Notes: a model not told the origin generated them from the sequence alone. Positions 24,200 through 35,160 are shown, counted from the stretch's first letter. The stretch is 64,000 bases of DNA from Branchinecta lynchi (GCA_023053575.1 JAKZAP010000004.1:25535252-25599251), one strand, 5' to 3'. Program-made: numbers and translations.

Positions 24200-24733
24200 T
24201 GTAACAATCTGACAATCTCTCTGCCAGGTTTCGTCATCCTAGTACATCGGGAAGTACCGAACTCGCTGAATCACCAGAATCCCCACCCCCAGCTCCCCCC
24301 ACAGTGCCCAAATCTGGTCCGGTTGTGTCAACCATGCATCTAGGAGTTTGGTTGTTCTTCCCGATCCCTGTGTCATCCCGATCCCTCCACTCTAAGTGTT
24401 TCCACAGATTTCCGGTTCCCCCCTCCAGCTCCGTCCAAAGTCACCGGATTTGGTTATCAATATCAGGTTACATTAAGATCCGATAATTCGTTCAAAAGTT
24501 ATGAATACCTCAAGAATCCGGGTTCCCAGTCCGTCCACTCCCCGCCCCCCCCCCCCCCCCCCCCGATAGTCCGATCGGTGAAACGACTGTTTCCAACTGA
24601 ATCATTTTGGGTCCTTGATACGCCTGCCAAGTTTCACCATCCTAGCATATGTGAAAGTGCCCGAATTAGCAAAACCCGGGCCGACCGACCGACCGACCGA
24701 CGGACGGACAGAAATTGCGATCGCTATAAAACA
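24200..24733 (+). mobile_element. HINE-like element family A, copy 4 (+), partial
   Basis: One core unit and the microsatellite GACCGACCGACCGACCGACG at about 24680 are present, then ATTGCGATCGCTATA. The end hairpin is missing or was replaced by the following sequence. Confidence 0.65.
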
Positions 24734-25389
24734 ACTATACACAATTCTTTCTTATGGCTCAGACGTCGTCGTGTTTCGTTTTGAATGCAATGAAAATAGC
24801 TTGGGTTTTCATTTTTAGTGGTAACAATTGTCGTTAGCGCCTCAAGCGTCTGTTGTATGGCCGTGTTGGGCTTTTCCAATAAATTATTATTATTCTTATG
24901 TGTAGGTATAAAATAATGTGACTGAAGCGAGCTTCCAGATCGAATCATCCAGAAGTCAGGGGGGGGGGGCCTATCGGTTGCAGTGAAGAAGTGCTCAGCC
25001 TCTTCGGAACATATGACTAAATACTGGTTGTTTGAGAGGAAAATTTAGGATCTGGTACCTGCACGGTTGGTAACTGCCTATAGGACAAGTTTAAAAACGT
25101 ACGAATCGGTGAAGGGGGGGGGGGGGGTCGTAGTACCCTCTCACCTTAAAACCAACCCTGAAGCCAATAATACACCCCTTCATTCAAGCATCTTTTCCTG
25201 CTTCCCGAGTATCTAGGATGCTCTGTAATACTTTGGTGCACGGTACTAGTGTTCACTTGTCTGAACAATGTCAAACTTTCTGACAAGCCTCCTTGCTGAA
25301 ATACTGAAAATGAAATTCACTCTTTTCCTTTCCTATCTTTGAATTTTGTCTGTTTCCCTTACCAACTTATTCACCGTAATAAAACTTAC
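24734..25389. other. Receptor intron; possible retroelement tail
   Basis: GGCTTTTCCAATAAATTATT followed by ATTATTCTTATG at about 24870-24900 looks like a LINE 3' end with a polyadenylation signal. G runs occur at about 24960 and 25115. No gene was recognised. Confidence 0.4.
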
Positions 25390-25724
25390 CTCTCAACTGA
25401 AATGGCCATCAGCGTAAAAATACTGCCGCAGATTGAGAGCACAGCAACGAACTGGCAGAACTTGCAGTAAAAATGGCCGTAATGCCAGTCGTAGTTGATC
25501 ATATAACTGAAGTTAAAACTGATGTTGAACACTGACACTAAAACGTCGGCTATTGACAGGTTGACAAGAAGATAGTTCGTAACAGTTCTCATCCTTCTAT
25601 CGGCAAGGACGATATAGATGACGATGAGGTTGCCGCCCGTAGCGACGATGACCATTGACGCCGCCAAAATTGTCCAAATCAGCTGCCGCCACCAGGGAAG
25701 GATGTACTTGTTATAGTCTCCAGG
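25390..25724 (-). CDS. TKR: Tachykinin-type receptor, exon with TM1 to TM3
   Basis: Second readable exon, residues 40-151 with the last codon split. The acceptor is TTATTTCAG before 25724 and the donor is GTAAGT from 25389. It begins PGDYNKYILPWWRQLIW and continues into TM1 (about 52-79) with the GGNLIV motif (N71), TM2 with NLSIAD (D99), loop 1 with C126 (HFYCKF) and TM3 with LSICGSIFTLMAIS, ending in the ER of ERY (150-151). RMRTVTNY, PWWRQ and LSIC-S-FTLMAIS are hallmarks of insect tachykinin receptors. All class A key residues expected in this part are present, so the gene looks intact here. Confidence 0.95.
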
Positions 25725-26204
25725 CTGAAATAAGGTAAGTCTTTCACATTTTGACTCGAGAAAAGCTTTATCGACTAGGAACCCTTGCCAGGGGTTTAAC
25801 AGGTGCTCTCAAGGATGACGGGAAGGCTCTGCCTTGCAATAAAGTGATTTGGTCGACCATTTTGGAGGGGATTAGGGACTAACCTTTCAGGTAGAGCTCA
25901 GTAGCGTGTCACGGTTCCTGGACATGTCTTAATTTTTTTTTCGATCTAGGAAGTATAGTAAACGGAATCAAGGTACACTCCAAATCATCTATTCGCAAAA
26001 ACGTCGTCAGTAACTATTTAAACCGTACATAATTGGCACAGAAAGTGCCCGTATACAAAAGAAAGACGGGTCTTATTATTATTTACTTACTATTTTAATT
26101 TGTTCTTCCAAACTTTACTCTTATAAATACTGTAAGGCAGCTTTTGATACTAACAAATTCTGTTCTGTTTTATTCCGTATAGTCTAAGATCTTTGGTTGA
26201 TCTT
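25725..26204. other. Receptor intron, unassigned
   Basis: No gene or repeat was recognised. Confidence 0.35.
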
Positions 26205-26212
26205 TTACTTTC

Positions 26213-27077
26213 GGGATCGACTGAAAGCACGAAGGGAAGGGAAGGGCATGGTGCACGAGAAGCAGGCAGGCATACTCAAAACAGGAAGGGCATACTGAAA
26301 CGAGTAAAGATGCACCAGAATTCAAGAGTGCGAAAAACTGGAAAGCTGCACCGTTCCCTTTCTCTGTTTAGTGATCTTTGAGGGGTCGGCAACTTTTCAA
26401 AATCAAAGTTCACCATTCTTTCCTCCTTCTAGTATCCTGACATGGTTACACATTACAGTCGGAATCGACTAAAGCGGGGATCGGCTAAACGAGACTGCGC
26501 ACGACACAACATAATGTAGGAGGAGCGACTACTCAAAAGAGGCATGAAAACAAAAAGGGGCCTTTCAGGCTTCAGAGTGAGGGGCAGGAACCATGAGCGT
26601 GTTCCACCCTACTTACCGTAGTTACTACGCATGACGTCACGATTCTGGCTTTTTGCCGTCAAGGCTGGAACAATTTTTCTATTTTCCAGCAGGATCTCAC
26701 GCCAGGGGCGAATCCGACCAATCACGTTACAGAGATGCGTGGTTACTAGGCTTACTACGCTCCCGAGCATGGTAAGCAAATAGTAACTATTAGTTACTAT
26801 TCCGAGAAGGTTGGAACGCTTTTCGTGAGGATGGAACGGAAATAGTAACTAATAGTTACTATTGGTACGAGGGTGGAACATGCTCCATGTTTGCCTTCTT
26901 TTTAGGCTCTGGACTTCTACTACTTGCTAATCTCTTTTTATTACTCGTGCCTCCTGCGTCATGCCGTGCCGTACCTTGCTTCTTTTTAGTCGATCCCCTA
27001 AAAGCGCAGGCAAGCATACTCAAACCAGGAACGGCAAACTAAAATGAGGAAAGGTGCATCATAAATCGAGGATCCCT
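26213..27077. mobile_element. Family E element, copy 2, with a nested MITE
   Basis: It starts GGGATCGACTGAAAGCACG. The duplication TTACTTTC is seen at 26205-26212 and 27078-27085; matching extends one base further left. A smaller palindromic element sits at about 26588-26886 (GAGCGTGTTCCACCCT facing GAGGGTGGAACATGCTC), rich in TAGTAACTATTAGTTACTAT. An extra GTCGATCCC motif near 26988 suggests rearranged ends. Confidence 0.7.
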
Positions 27078-27085
27078 TTACTTTC

Positions 27086-27911
27086 CGGTTTTTGCTGATT
27101 TCTTCTTGAAAGAACTGCCGTTGGTCAAGTTAGCTTTTATTGTTGTTTGGAGGAGTACTACAACAGGATCTATGATCAGGGTTGCCACATCAAAAACATT
27201 TGGAGAGTGACTTTTGGCCCAAAACAGAGAGTGAATTGGGAGTGAAAATTTACGTTTTTAGGAAAAAACGTGAAATGGTCACCTTTCGTCGGAATCGCCG
27301 GTATAAAAACGACGCATCTTAATTTTATTTTCGCGAAAAAACGGAATTGCGGAATCCCCGCTGCAAAAGGGACACATTTGGACGTAATCTCAAATAGAGT
27401 GATTTTTGTGTTCTACGTAGGATAAGAGTGACAAAAACAAAATAGAATGTCAATTCACACTATCGTGCGACATGTGGCAACCCTGACATTTATGATAACG
27501 TTTATGTCTGAATGATTTTTCTTCTCGAGCTCCTTGACCGTGAAAAGATAGCCAAACGTGCAATTAGAAAAACTGTTCCGTCCATATAGACGAACTTATA
27601 AGACATGCAACAGCTAAGCCTTTGGTCAGATTTGGCTCATTTCCTGTTTTTTTGGGCTGCAAAGCAGAAAAAGAACAAGATACAACTAATTTTGAATGTT
27701 GTCGTATTAAATCCAGGAGATCAATCAGAGCAAAACAGTGCGTATAGTTATGTTGCAGGAACATTAATTGACCCCTAATTGCAGTCTGCTCATTATCCCC
27801 AAGCTGCTATAAAGCCGATCGAATCTCGCGTCCCCTAGGGATTTTCAGTTGTTTCTCGAACAGGCGGTGGTACGATTCCTAAGAAGCCGTCGATAGCTTT
27901 CCCAGAGCTTA
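27086..27911. other. Receptor intron, unassigned
   Basis: No gene was recognised. Near 27180-27480 GGTTGCCACAT and ATGTGGCAACCC face each other, suggesting a degraded inverted-repeat element of about 300 bp. Confidence 0.4.
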
Positions 27912-27919
27912 GTGCACAC

Positions 27920-28100
27920 CAGGCCCATATCCAGGAATTTATTTCGGGGGGGGGGGGGGGGGGTTTGCCTGCTGGTCGGACAAAAAAGTGCAAAAAAACA
28001 CATAGATCAAAGGGAAAAGCATATACAAATTATTATTTTTTTATGTTTCCGGGGGGCGGGGTCAACCCCCTAACCCTCCCCCCCCCTGGATACGGCCTTG
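27920..28100 (+). mobile_element. hAT-type MITE family D, copy 3
   Basis: It runs from CAGGCCCATATCCAGG to CCTGGATACGGCCTTG and is flanked by the exact 8-bp duplication GTGCACAC at 27912-27919 and 28101-28108. Confidence 0.9.
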
Positions 28101-28108
28101 GTGCACAC

Positions 28109-28523
28109 ACAGTTTCTTCTTGCATCATTCTACTTTACTTCTATCATAGATATTCTCATAACCACGAATTGTATATATTTAGTAAAGAATAGTCCTGTGT
28201 TAGTGTAATTTTGAATATGTGATTGTAATATCACGAATTAAATAAATTGATTGATTGATTGATATACTTCCGAGTCGCGCTGCTGAATGCCCTCTTTTGA
28301 ACTAGCCGCTTGAATGTGGGTGACCTGAAACCCCCAAATGCAAAAATTTTAAAAACTTTTATATTTTTTAAAAAACTTACTCCTTTAATACAAAGAAGAG
28401 CGAATTGCAACGGCATCTCAAGTCCGACTTGTCTTACATGTGGAATAAGTCTTGTGAAAGCTCAAAACTGTATAGAACTTTTCAGCTTCGGTTACAAACA
28501 GGAAATCCCGCAATTTTCCGCTT
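28109..28523. other. Receptor intron; possible retroelement tail
   Basis: AATTGATTGATTGATTGATA at 28244-28263 is a microsatellite end of the kind found on LINE or SINE 3' ends. The rest is unassigned. Confidence 0.35.
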
Positions 28524-28760
28524 ATGGTCCATTTACACACTGCGTAAAATCCGAGCGTATTTTGAAATCCGAGCGTATTTTACGGACGTTTTGAGCTTGA
28601 AAAGATCTCTAGCAATACAGACGTACTTAGATACAAAATGGACCGATTTCTCTAATACGTCCGTATTGCTAGAAATCTTTTCAAGCTCAAAAGGTGCGTA
28701 AAATACGCTCGGATTTCAAAATACGCTCGGATTTTACGCAGTGTGTAAACCCACCATTAA
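28524..28760. mobile_element. Fold-back element with about 100-bp arms
   Basis: The left arm begins ATGGTCCATTTACACACTGC and the right arm ends GCAGTGTGTAAACCCACCAT. Both arms carry two AAATCCGAGCGTATTTT modules and AGCTTGAAAAGAT. The arms match almost exactly, so insertion is recent or the palindrome is being repaired. It lies in a receptor intron. Confidence 0.8.
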
Positions 28761-28998
28761 TCTGCTGTTCAGAGAGAAAGATTAATGTCGTTCTATCGTC
28801 TTTTCACGCCAGAAACTAAATATTTAATTGTCATCGAGTCTCTGGCCATTTCGCTTATTGACCCTCAAATCCCTGGCACTGGTGACCCCCGAGTCGTAAA
28901 ATGACGATGAACAACAAATTGGTCTTTCTCTGGGATGTTAGGTTTTGTCGTTTCATTAGTTTGACATCTCATGATGTTTTCCGGGTTTGTTGAGTTAA

Positions 28999-29438
28999 AG
29001 GACACCTGAACAATGAAACCATACTTGAACACACCATGGAGAATGCATTTACAGACATGGCCACGGAGAGCATTCTTCTCCTGAGCGTGACGTTTAAAAA
29101 TAGAGATGTTTGTTTCTGGAGGTTTGCACATGCAGACGTCAAGACAAAAAGCGCAATTCATTCAAATCTTGTACAGTGCTGGCCGGATCGTATTGGAATT
29201 TCTTCTAGATACACATTTGGGCTTAACTAGTTAAAAAATATTCCAGAAGAAGGGTTGATTGGAGACGTTCGTTCATTTCTAAAATCGTTCGGTACTGAAA
29301 TAAGGACAGATGTAAAATAGAGCAAAAAGTAATAGCTTGGAAACACTTTTTCATATTTCGATTGGGTTTTCTGCAGGCAACGTTAAAGGAAGTCATACTG
29401 ATAGGCATGATAACTGGTACTCTTCATTCAGGTGTCCT
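28999..29438 (+). mobile_element. TTAA-flanked MITE family C, copy 1
   Basis: A 440-bp element starts AGGACACCTGAA and ends TTCAGGTGTCCT, with TTAA at 28995-28998 and 29439-29442. TTAA duplication is the mark of piggyBac-type insertion. Copy 2 lies at 31575-32054 in the opposite orientation. Confidence 0.85.
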
Positions 29439-29442
29439 TTAA

Positions 29443-30249
29443 AGCTAATTTTCTTGTGTAATTTTAGACGGATTGAATCAGATAGAACCAGAAGAACTGA
29501 AGACGATTAGTTTGAAACAGTAGTATATTGCGGTTATTCGAACCTCAAATTTCTCTGATACAATTTTGTGGGCGAAATTTCAGCAATGGAGAAATTACAC
29601 ACAGCGCACGAGTCGTGGGGTTGTTCACAGATTAGGACAGTTCTTATTCTTAATACTCGTTAAAGTCCACGTTCAAACCTGGACTTCTTAGTGATAATTG
29701 AAGGCTTAGCTTGCGGTCATTGTGTGGGACTTGCGTCTTAGCATGTTCAGTTTTGTCATTGTCAGTGACCCTTTGGCGGAAGGAAAAGCTTCAGCTACTT
29801 TACTTTTCAAAATCACAACTTTTGAATCGTCTTTTATTACGAAAGTAGGACTGGATGCTTTTTTAGATCATGCTGGCTTGTGAATTGTATATATGCAGAA
29901 TTTAAAGTTCCAATGAAACCGAATCAGTACAAAAATTTTTCAGTCCGAAAAATGAACAAGTGAGCAAAAAAAGAGGTAAGTGTGTGACCGGGCGGAAGAG
30001 GAGTCGTAGCCTAAAAAGTGAGGAAGATGATAATGAATCAGAAAATATGCTACCCGTTTTCGAAAAAAAAAAACATGGAAGCCTCTCTACACTTAGATTG
30101 AATTTCTAGTTCCACTGTCGAAATTCATTTTGATAGATTTGAGAGCATTCCCGTATTCTCCTGGGTTTTGGTGTGAAGTTCAAATAAATGGGGGAGGGGG
30201 ACAATTATTATTAACTTGGGGTCGTAGAAACACAAAAGAGGATACGTAC
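29443..30249. other. Receptor first intron, unassigned
   Basis: No gene or repeat was recognised. Confidence 0.35.
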
Positions 30250-30366
30250 ATCGCTCGCTTCTTTCGTATCGTTCGCTCCATCGAGGCTGTCATTGACAAA
30301 ATAGCGATCAGTGAAGGACACAAAATCCTGGCCGAAGACCAAAATATCAGCACTATCAAAACTCAT
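30250..30366 (-). CDS. TKR: Tachykinin-type receptor, probable start exon (extracellular N terminus)
   Basis: An open frame of 39 codons starts at the ATG at 30366-30364 and ends at a GTACGT donor from 30249, in phase 0. The next receptor exon also starts in phase 0, so the join gives KEASD followed by PGDYNK. An in-frame TGA lies upstream at about 30440, and this is the first ATG after it. The peptide is acidic and has two N-glycosylation sites, NDS at 25 and NDT at 32, as expected for the outside end of a peptide receptor. A CTTCAG just upstream of the ATG could be an acceptor, so an untranslated exon may precede it. There is no sequence similarity to lean on, because GPCR N termini vary. 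The call rests on position, strand, phase and composition. Confidence 0.6.
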
Positions 30367-31052
30367 TTTCACTGAAGTATTCCCGAGAATCGTTGCATGT
30401 GTTCTCACGATTTGACTCACTGCTTCTCGGATTCTTGGTCACATAGAAAAGTAGTAAATCATATTTCTTTGACTGCTATGCCAAGAGAGGAGTAGACCTG
30501 ACTGGACGGATTAGGGGATTCTAAGGAATCAGCCATTCCCCCGTCTAGTGCCAGAGCCTTGCGCGTCTTCAGCGCCTAAGAACGACTTCTAGTGTCACTG
30601 ATTGTTGCTTATCTCCGGAGAAAGCAGATATGCTGCCTCGACTGGAAAAAAAAGAGGCAGAAATGGGGTACCTGTTGACGGTTATGAATCATTGAGGAAA
30701 GTATTTTTTCTTTCCCGACGGACAAAACAAGAACCCTGAACTTTTCAGCAGCCACAGTCCTGTCTTAGTACTGTCTTAGCATCTTTGATTTCCTTTCGCC
30801 CACCATTTTACAGAACGAACTACTACGTCCTCGATGAGGTTCAGATTACAAGGGCTACCTGTATAAATTAAATTAAATTTGTATTCATGAAACGTTTGGG
30901 CAGAGACGAAGTATGGTGAAAAATTAAAAAAGAAAGAACAACACAACAACAACAACAACAACCAAAATAATTAAAACTCACTAAACCGAAACATCATTGA
31001 GGTCTATAGGTGATTACAATTTTACTTCATTCTGTTGGTGGATCCCGGGACA
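30367..31052. other. Upstream of the receptor, unassigned
   Basis: The receptor promoter may lie here, but no TATA box or initiator could be picked with confidence. An (AAC)n run ends near 30962. Confidence 0.35.
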
Positions 31053-31060
31053 GCTGCAGA

Positions 31061-31249
31061 CAGGCCCGTATCCAGGAATTTATTTCGGGGGGGGGGGGGG
31101 GGGGGAGTTGCCTGCGGGTCTGACAAAAAAGTAAAAAAAAGACATAGATCAGAGGGAAAAGCCTATAAAAATGATTATCTTTGTATGTTTCGGGAGGGGG
31201 GGGGGGGGGTTGAACCCCCTTCCCCCCCCCCCCCCTGGATACGGCCTTG
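31061..31249 (+). mobile_element. hAT-type MITE family D, copy 4
   Basis: It runs from CAGGCCCGTATCCAGG to CCTGGATACGGCCTTG and is flanked by the exact 8-bp duplication GCTGCAGA at 31053-31060 and 31250-31257. Confidence 0.9.
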
Positions 31250-31430
31250 GCTGCAGACGGATCAGCTATATAGGACTTTTCAATGAGATTGCTCTTTTCA
31301 ATGTTCCTTGTCCAGGGTTTTGATCTTACCGAGACGTCGGCTTAATTCTCAATGTCACTACGAGAGCCTGCGAAATGAGCCCGAGAGTCCTCAGTGATTC
31401 CGTGACATATGGGATGTGAACAAAGCCTCG

Positions 31431-32560
31431 TTTTGGGATCCCAAAAAGTAATTGGAGGGATACCTGTAACTTCATGAAACTTTTCCGTCTGTTTGTCTGT
31501 CCGTCCGTCTGTCAGCACGATAAATCTCGAAGGGGAGGAGGTATTTTAATGAAAATTGGTTTGAGGACTCTTAAAGGACACCTGAATGAAGAGTAATGGA
31601 AACTGCTTTGGCTATTGTGATAAGTTATTATGTTACCAAGTATCATCCCTATCTTTATGACGTCCGTTAACATTTCCTGCAGAAAACCCAATCCAAATAC
31701 GAAATACCGTTTCCAAGCTATGATTTTTGCTCCATTTTGCATCTGTCCTTATTTCAGTACCGAGCAATTTTAGATTTGAACAAATGTCTCCAGTCAACCC
31801 TTCTTCTGGAATATTTTTTAACCAGATAAGCCCAAACGTATATCTAGAAGAACTTTCAATACGATCAGGCCAGCGCTGTACAAGATTTGAATGAATTGCG
31901 CTTTTTGTCTTGGAGTCTGCATGTGCAAACCCCCGGAAACAATCATCCTTATTTTGAAAACGTCCCGCTCAGGAGAAGAATGCTCTCCGTGTCCATGTCT
32001 GTAAATGCATTCTCCATGGTGTTTTAAAGTATGGTTTCATTGTTCAGGTGTCCTTTAAGGTCAAGCGAGAGGTCGAGTTCGTAGGTGGGCTCTGTAGCTC
32101 AAGATTTAGGGGTGGGGGAGATTCAAATTAAGGGCCAAACAATTTTTTTTGTTGAACATGAATATGAAAACCATTGTCTCGCTGGACAAGTAATACGCCC
32201 GGAATCTGGCCAAAACCGGAAAGTTTGTTAAAACACAAAATTTTGTTTAAAGTTGATTAGATGTTCAATTTGAGGGCAAGAATACATGCTGAACGATTAT
32301 ATGAAAATCATTTTCTCTTCGGACAAGTAGTTCGCGCTGAATCCGGCCGAAACCGGAAAATTTGTTAAAAGTAAAAGTTTTATCTGAAGTTGGCTAGATG
32401 TCCGATTTAGGGGTACGAAGGCATCCTCAATCTGCTTTTGACGATCATTTTTGGACCTATAGTTCGCCCGGAATCCGGCTGAAACCGGTAAATTTTGTCG
32501 AAAGTTAAAGTTCTATCTGAAGTTGATTAGATGTTCGATATAAGGGTAAGGAGATGGCCT
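31431..32560 (+). mobile_element. HINE-like element family B, copy 1 (+), with nested family C element
   Basis: It starts with the palindrome TTTTGGGATCCCAAAA (31431-31446), then GTCTGTCCGTCCGTCTGTCAG at about 31494 (GTCY type), and from about 32100 carries tandem units of roughly 120-135 bp marked by GTAGTTCGC-CGGAATC and AGTTGATTAGATGTTCGAT. The right end is missing. A family C element interrupts it at 31575-32054. Confidence 0.7.
31575..32054 (-). mobile_element. TTAA-flanked MITE family C, copy 2, nested in family B
   Basis: A 480-bp element has AGGACACCTGAA / TTCAGGTGTCCT ends, with TTAA at 31571-31574 and 32055-32058. The same site in family B copy 2 (about 43930-43945) has no insert, which shows the element's limits directly. 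It is inverted relative to copy 1. Confidence 0.88.
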
Positions 32561-33225
32561 ACCGACCAAATGCCTCTGTGTCAAAACGTCCCCGTTGCCA
32601 AACGTCCCCAAGCGTAGATTTTTAAGTTAGCCTCGGTAGCTTCATGCGCTGGATCGAGGTAAAACAACTTCAGAGTGTGCATTACAGATGTGGGAACATT
32701 TAAGCAAGAAAGATCGAAACAGGACCGGTTGCCCTATAAATGCATTGTTTTCAGTTAAAATATGTCGTGTAATATGCCCTGTAATTGACTCGTCGTTTGA
32801 AGCAACATGCACAATCTGAGGAACACCAGTATGCTCCTCAGAGAAAGGGGAAGCTCGCTGTGGCTCAAAGAGAGTCAAACAAGGAAAATGAAAAAATAAG
32901 CGTAGTGCCGTTATGCTGGATAAAAATTACATGGGAAGCGAGGAAACTAAAGCGGATGGAGTGATTAGGTAGAGAGATATAGTAAGTCTGGGTTAGACGG
33001 GTTTGATCCTTTAATAAAATCCTTTAATAATATATATCACCAATGAAATATCGAACAAAAGCGAGATCAATGAGTTATATCAAAGCGTAAACTAACACGC
33101 AAATAAACCAATTAAATAAAAGAGAAAACGAAAACTGAAAAACTACTAAATCTTTGCGCTTTCGTTAAGAACTATTGGTTAAATGCTGAAGTAGTCAACC
33201 CATCATGACTTTCAAAAGGTTATAT
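32561..33225. other. Intergenic, unassigned
   Basis: Two copies of AAACGTCCCC occur at 32584-32612, related to the minisatellites at 33226 and 39755. The rest shows no gene or repeat. Confidence 0.35.
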
Positions 33226-33330
33226 TCCAAGAACATTCAAGGGGAAACATTCCAAGGGGACGATTCGCCGGGGACGTTTCGTCAGGGGAGGTTTCTAATA
33301 CGGACGTTTCGCCGACAACCCAAGGAGATG
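33226..33330. repeat. Degenerate minisatellite, GGGGACGTTTCGTCA type
   Basis: Six or so copies of a 15-19-bp module of the form GGGGACGTTTCGTCAG and its variants end in GCCGACAACCCAAGGAG. The reverse complement of the same array, with the same CTTGGGTTGTCGGC border, lies at 39755-39885. Confidence 0.7.
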
Positions 33331-33356
33331 CGCCGAACTCGTTTTTGAGCATTAGT

Positions 33357-34330
33357 CTTATGGCACTTGCAGCTCCGCTCAAGTGCCATATACCGATCAC
33401 CTTTCGGTCTGTCGGTCGGTCGGTCTGTCCACTCATCTCGAGTTAGGGCACTTCCAGATGTGCTAGGAGGATGAAACTTCGTAGGCATATCAGGGACCCC
33501 GCCAAACTGACTGGGAAATTGTCATTTCCCTGATCCGACCACTCTGGGGGGAGTGTTGGAAGGGAGAATCCGGAATATTGACGTATGTATAACTTCTGAA
33601 CGGGTTATCGGATCTTAATGAAACTTGATATTTGGAAGGACCTCCTGTCTCAGATGTCACACTTCCAGTCCGGAATGGATCCGGTCACTTTGGGAGGAGT
33701 TGGAGGGGGGGACCGGAAATTGGACGACATGTTCAGAGAGGACAGATCGGGATGAAACTTGGTGGGAAGAACAAGCAAAAGCCCTAGATACGGAGTTGAC
33801 AAGACCGGACAGGATCCGAGCACTGTGGGGGGAGTTGGAGGAAGTGTTCCGCAATTCCGGTGATCCCGAGTTCAGATGCTTACACATGTGCTAGGACAAT
33901 AAAAGTTGGAAAGCGTATCAGAGACCCGACTAAAATAACTTGGAAATAGTCACTTCCTCAGTTTAACCACTGTGGGGGAGTTGAGGGAGGGGGAGTCCGG
34001 AATATTGACGCATTATAACTTTTGAACAGGTGATCGGATGTTAATGAAACTTGATATTTGGAAAGATCTCGTGTCTGAGATGTCACACTTCAAGTCCGGA
34101 ATGGATCCGGTGACTTTTGGGGGAGTCGGAGCGGGGAACCGGAAATCGTGTGACTTGTTCAGAGTGGACGGATCGGGATGAAACTTGGTGGGAAGAACAA
34201 GCACTAGCCCTAAAAAAATAGTTGACAAGACCGGACCGGATCCGAGCACTGTGGGAGGAGCTGGAGTGGGGGTTCCGGAATTCCGGTGATGCCAAGTTAA
34301 GATGCTTATACATGTGCGAAAGCATACGAA
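33357..34330 (-). mobile_element. HINE-like element family A, copy 5 (-), truncated
   Basis: The end hairpin TATGGCACTTG / CAAGTGCCATA at about 33359-33390 is followed by CGGTCTGTCGGTCGGTCGGT and then two core units in reverse (GATCTTAATGAAACTTGAT at about 33613; GATGTTAATGAAACTTGAT at about 34037, a spacing of about 425). The far end is lost at the junction with family M. Open frames on either strand here are repeat sequence. Confidence 0.7.
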
Positions 34331-34334
34331 GCGC

Positions 34335-34500
34335 CAGAACAAAAACGAGGCTTTGGTAACCGAATAAGTCCGTGCTTTCCTGCAAGGTGCTCCAGAGGAA
34401 ATCTTGCAGGCAGTGAAATCGGAAACGCATCTTGCGCAGAAGCAAAGAAGTGCTGCAGCAGTGATGATGCAACACTGTTGCAACGAAAACGAGGCTCAGA
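34335..34500 (-). mobile_element. MITE family M, partial copy
   Basis: The right end, GTTGCAACGAAAACGAGGC, with AAGCAAAGAAGTGCTGCAGC, matches the reverse of the copy at 51973-52248. The other end is not in the expected orientation, so the copy is partial or rearranged. Confidence 0.55.
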
Positions 34501-34525
34501 TTAGATGGATTTACCTTGAGGCGGG

Positions 34526-34910
34526 ATAAAAGCGAGGCTTCACCTTCCAGATTTTTCTTCCGGATTCCAGACAGCCGTTTTCGTCGAGACAGATCTGGAA
34601 GGTGAAGCCAGGCCAAAAACGTCTGGAAGTCCGGGGTGTTGGACACCCCAGATTCCGGATGTCGCGAAGGTACCATAGAGGCAATCCATTCGAGAGAGAA
34701 CAAATATGCAAATTTAGGAAGGAAAGGGAAAGTGATTGACAGTTGTGACTGGGATGCAAGAGATATTTGAAATGCGAAGGGGACATCTAGGAAATGTTGA
34801 AGAACAGCAAAAACGGATGTCATCATTATCATGAAGATCTGGAAGGGTTGGCTAGACTATGCGGAAGCCCCGGACGTCTGGTAAACTGGAAGGTGAAGCC
34901 TGGCTTTAAC
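34526..34910. mobile_element. Element with GAGGCTTCACCTTCCAG inverted ends
   Basis: GAGGCTTCACCTTCCAG at about 34530 faces CTGGAAGGTGAAGCCTGGC at about 34890. A third inverted copy (TCTGGAAGGTGAAGCC) at about 34590-34610 makes a smaller fold-back inside. No coding frame can be supported; the long - strand frame across it also crosses two other repeats. Confidence 0.55.
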
Positions 34911-34961
34911 TGACGGCTTTTGTCTGGCTATTTTAGAGGTTTGCGAACCATATTCACAAGC

Positions 34962-35033
34962 CCCTTGTCAGCTCAGCGGTAGAGCAACTGTCCAGAGAGC
35001 GGTGGTCCTGGGTTCAAATCCCCGCTGAGAATC
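34962..35033 (+). tRNA. tRNA-like sequence (pseudo-tRNA or SINE head)
   Basis: CAGCTCAGCGGTAGAGCA fits a D arm with A box, and GGTTCAAATCC is a near-perfect B box at the usual distance. The middle can form a wobble-rich anticodon stem with loop CCAGAGA (AGA in the anticodon place). However, the base before the anticodon is C and not T, the T stem has a mismatch, and the acceptor stem does not close well. It is followed by a pyrimidine-rich tract (35045-35115). It is more likely a pol III pseudogene or SINE head than a working tRNA. Confidence 0.45.
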
Positions 35034-35160
35034 ATTATAGCCTTTCAATTCGCTTTTTTCTTTTTCTGTTCTTTTTCTCTTCTTTTTCTTTTTCTGTTTC
35101 TTCTTTTTTACTCCGTATTGCTCTAAGCGAAAAATACGGGTTAGAAATCCGTTACTTTAC

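Noticed and set aside
30776..30961. Short - frame starting with a hydrophobic Leu-rich stretch, possible signal peptide
   Set aside because: The hydrophobic run comes from an (AAC)n microsatellite read in reverse, and there is no donor or downstream exon to support it.
34083..34832. Longest open frame in the window (249 codons, - strand)
   Set aside because: It runs through parts of three different repeats (families A, M and the GAGGCTTCACC element) and shows no domain; its composition is that of the repeats.
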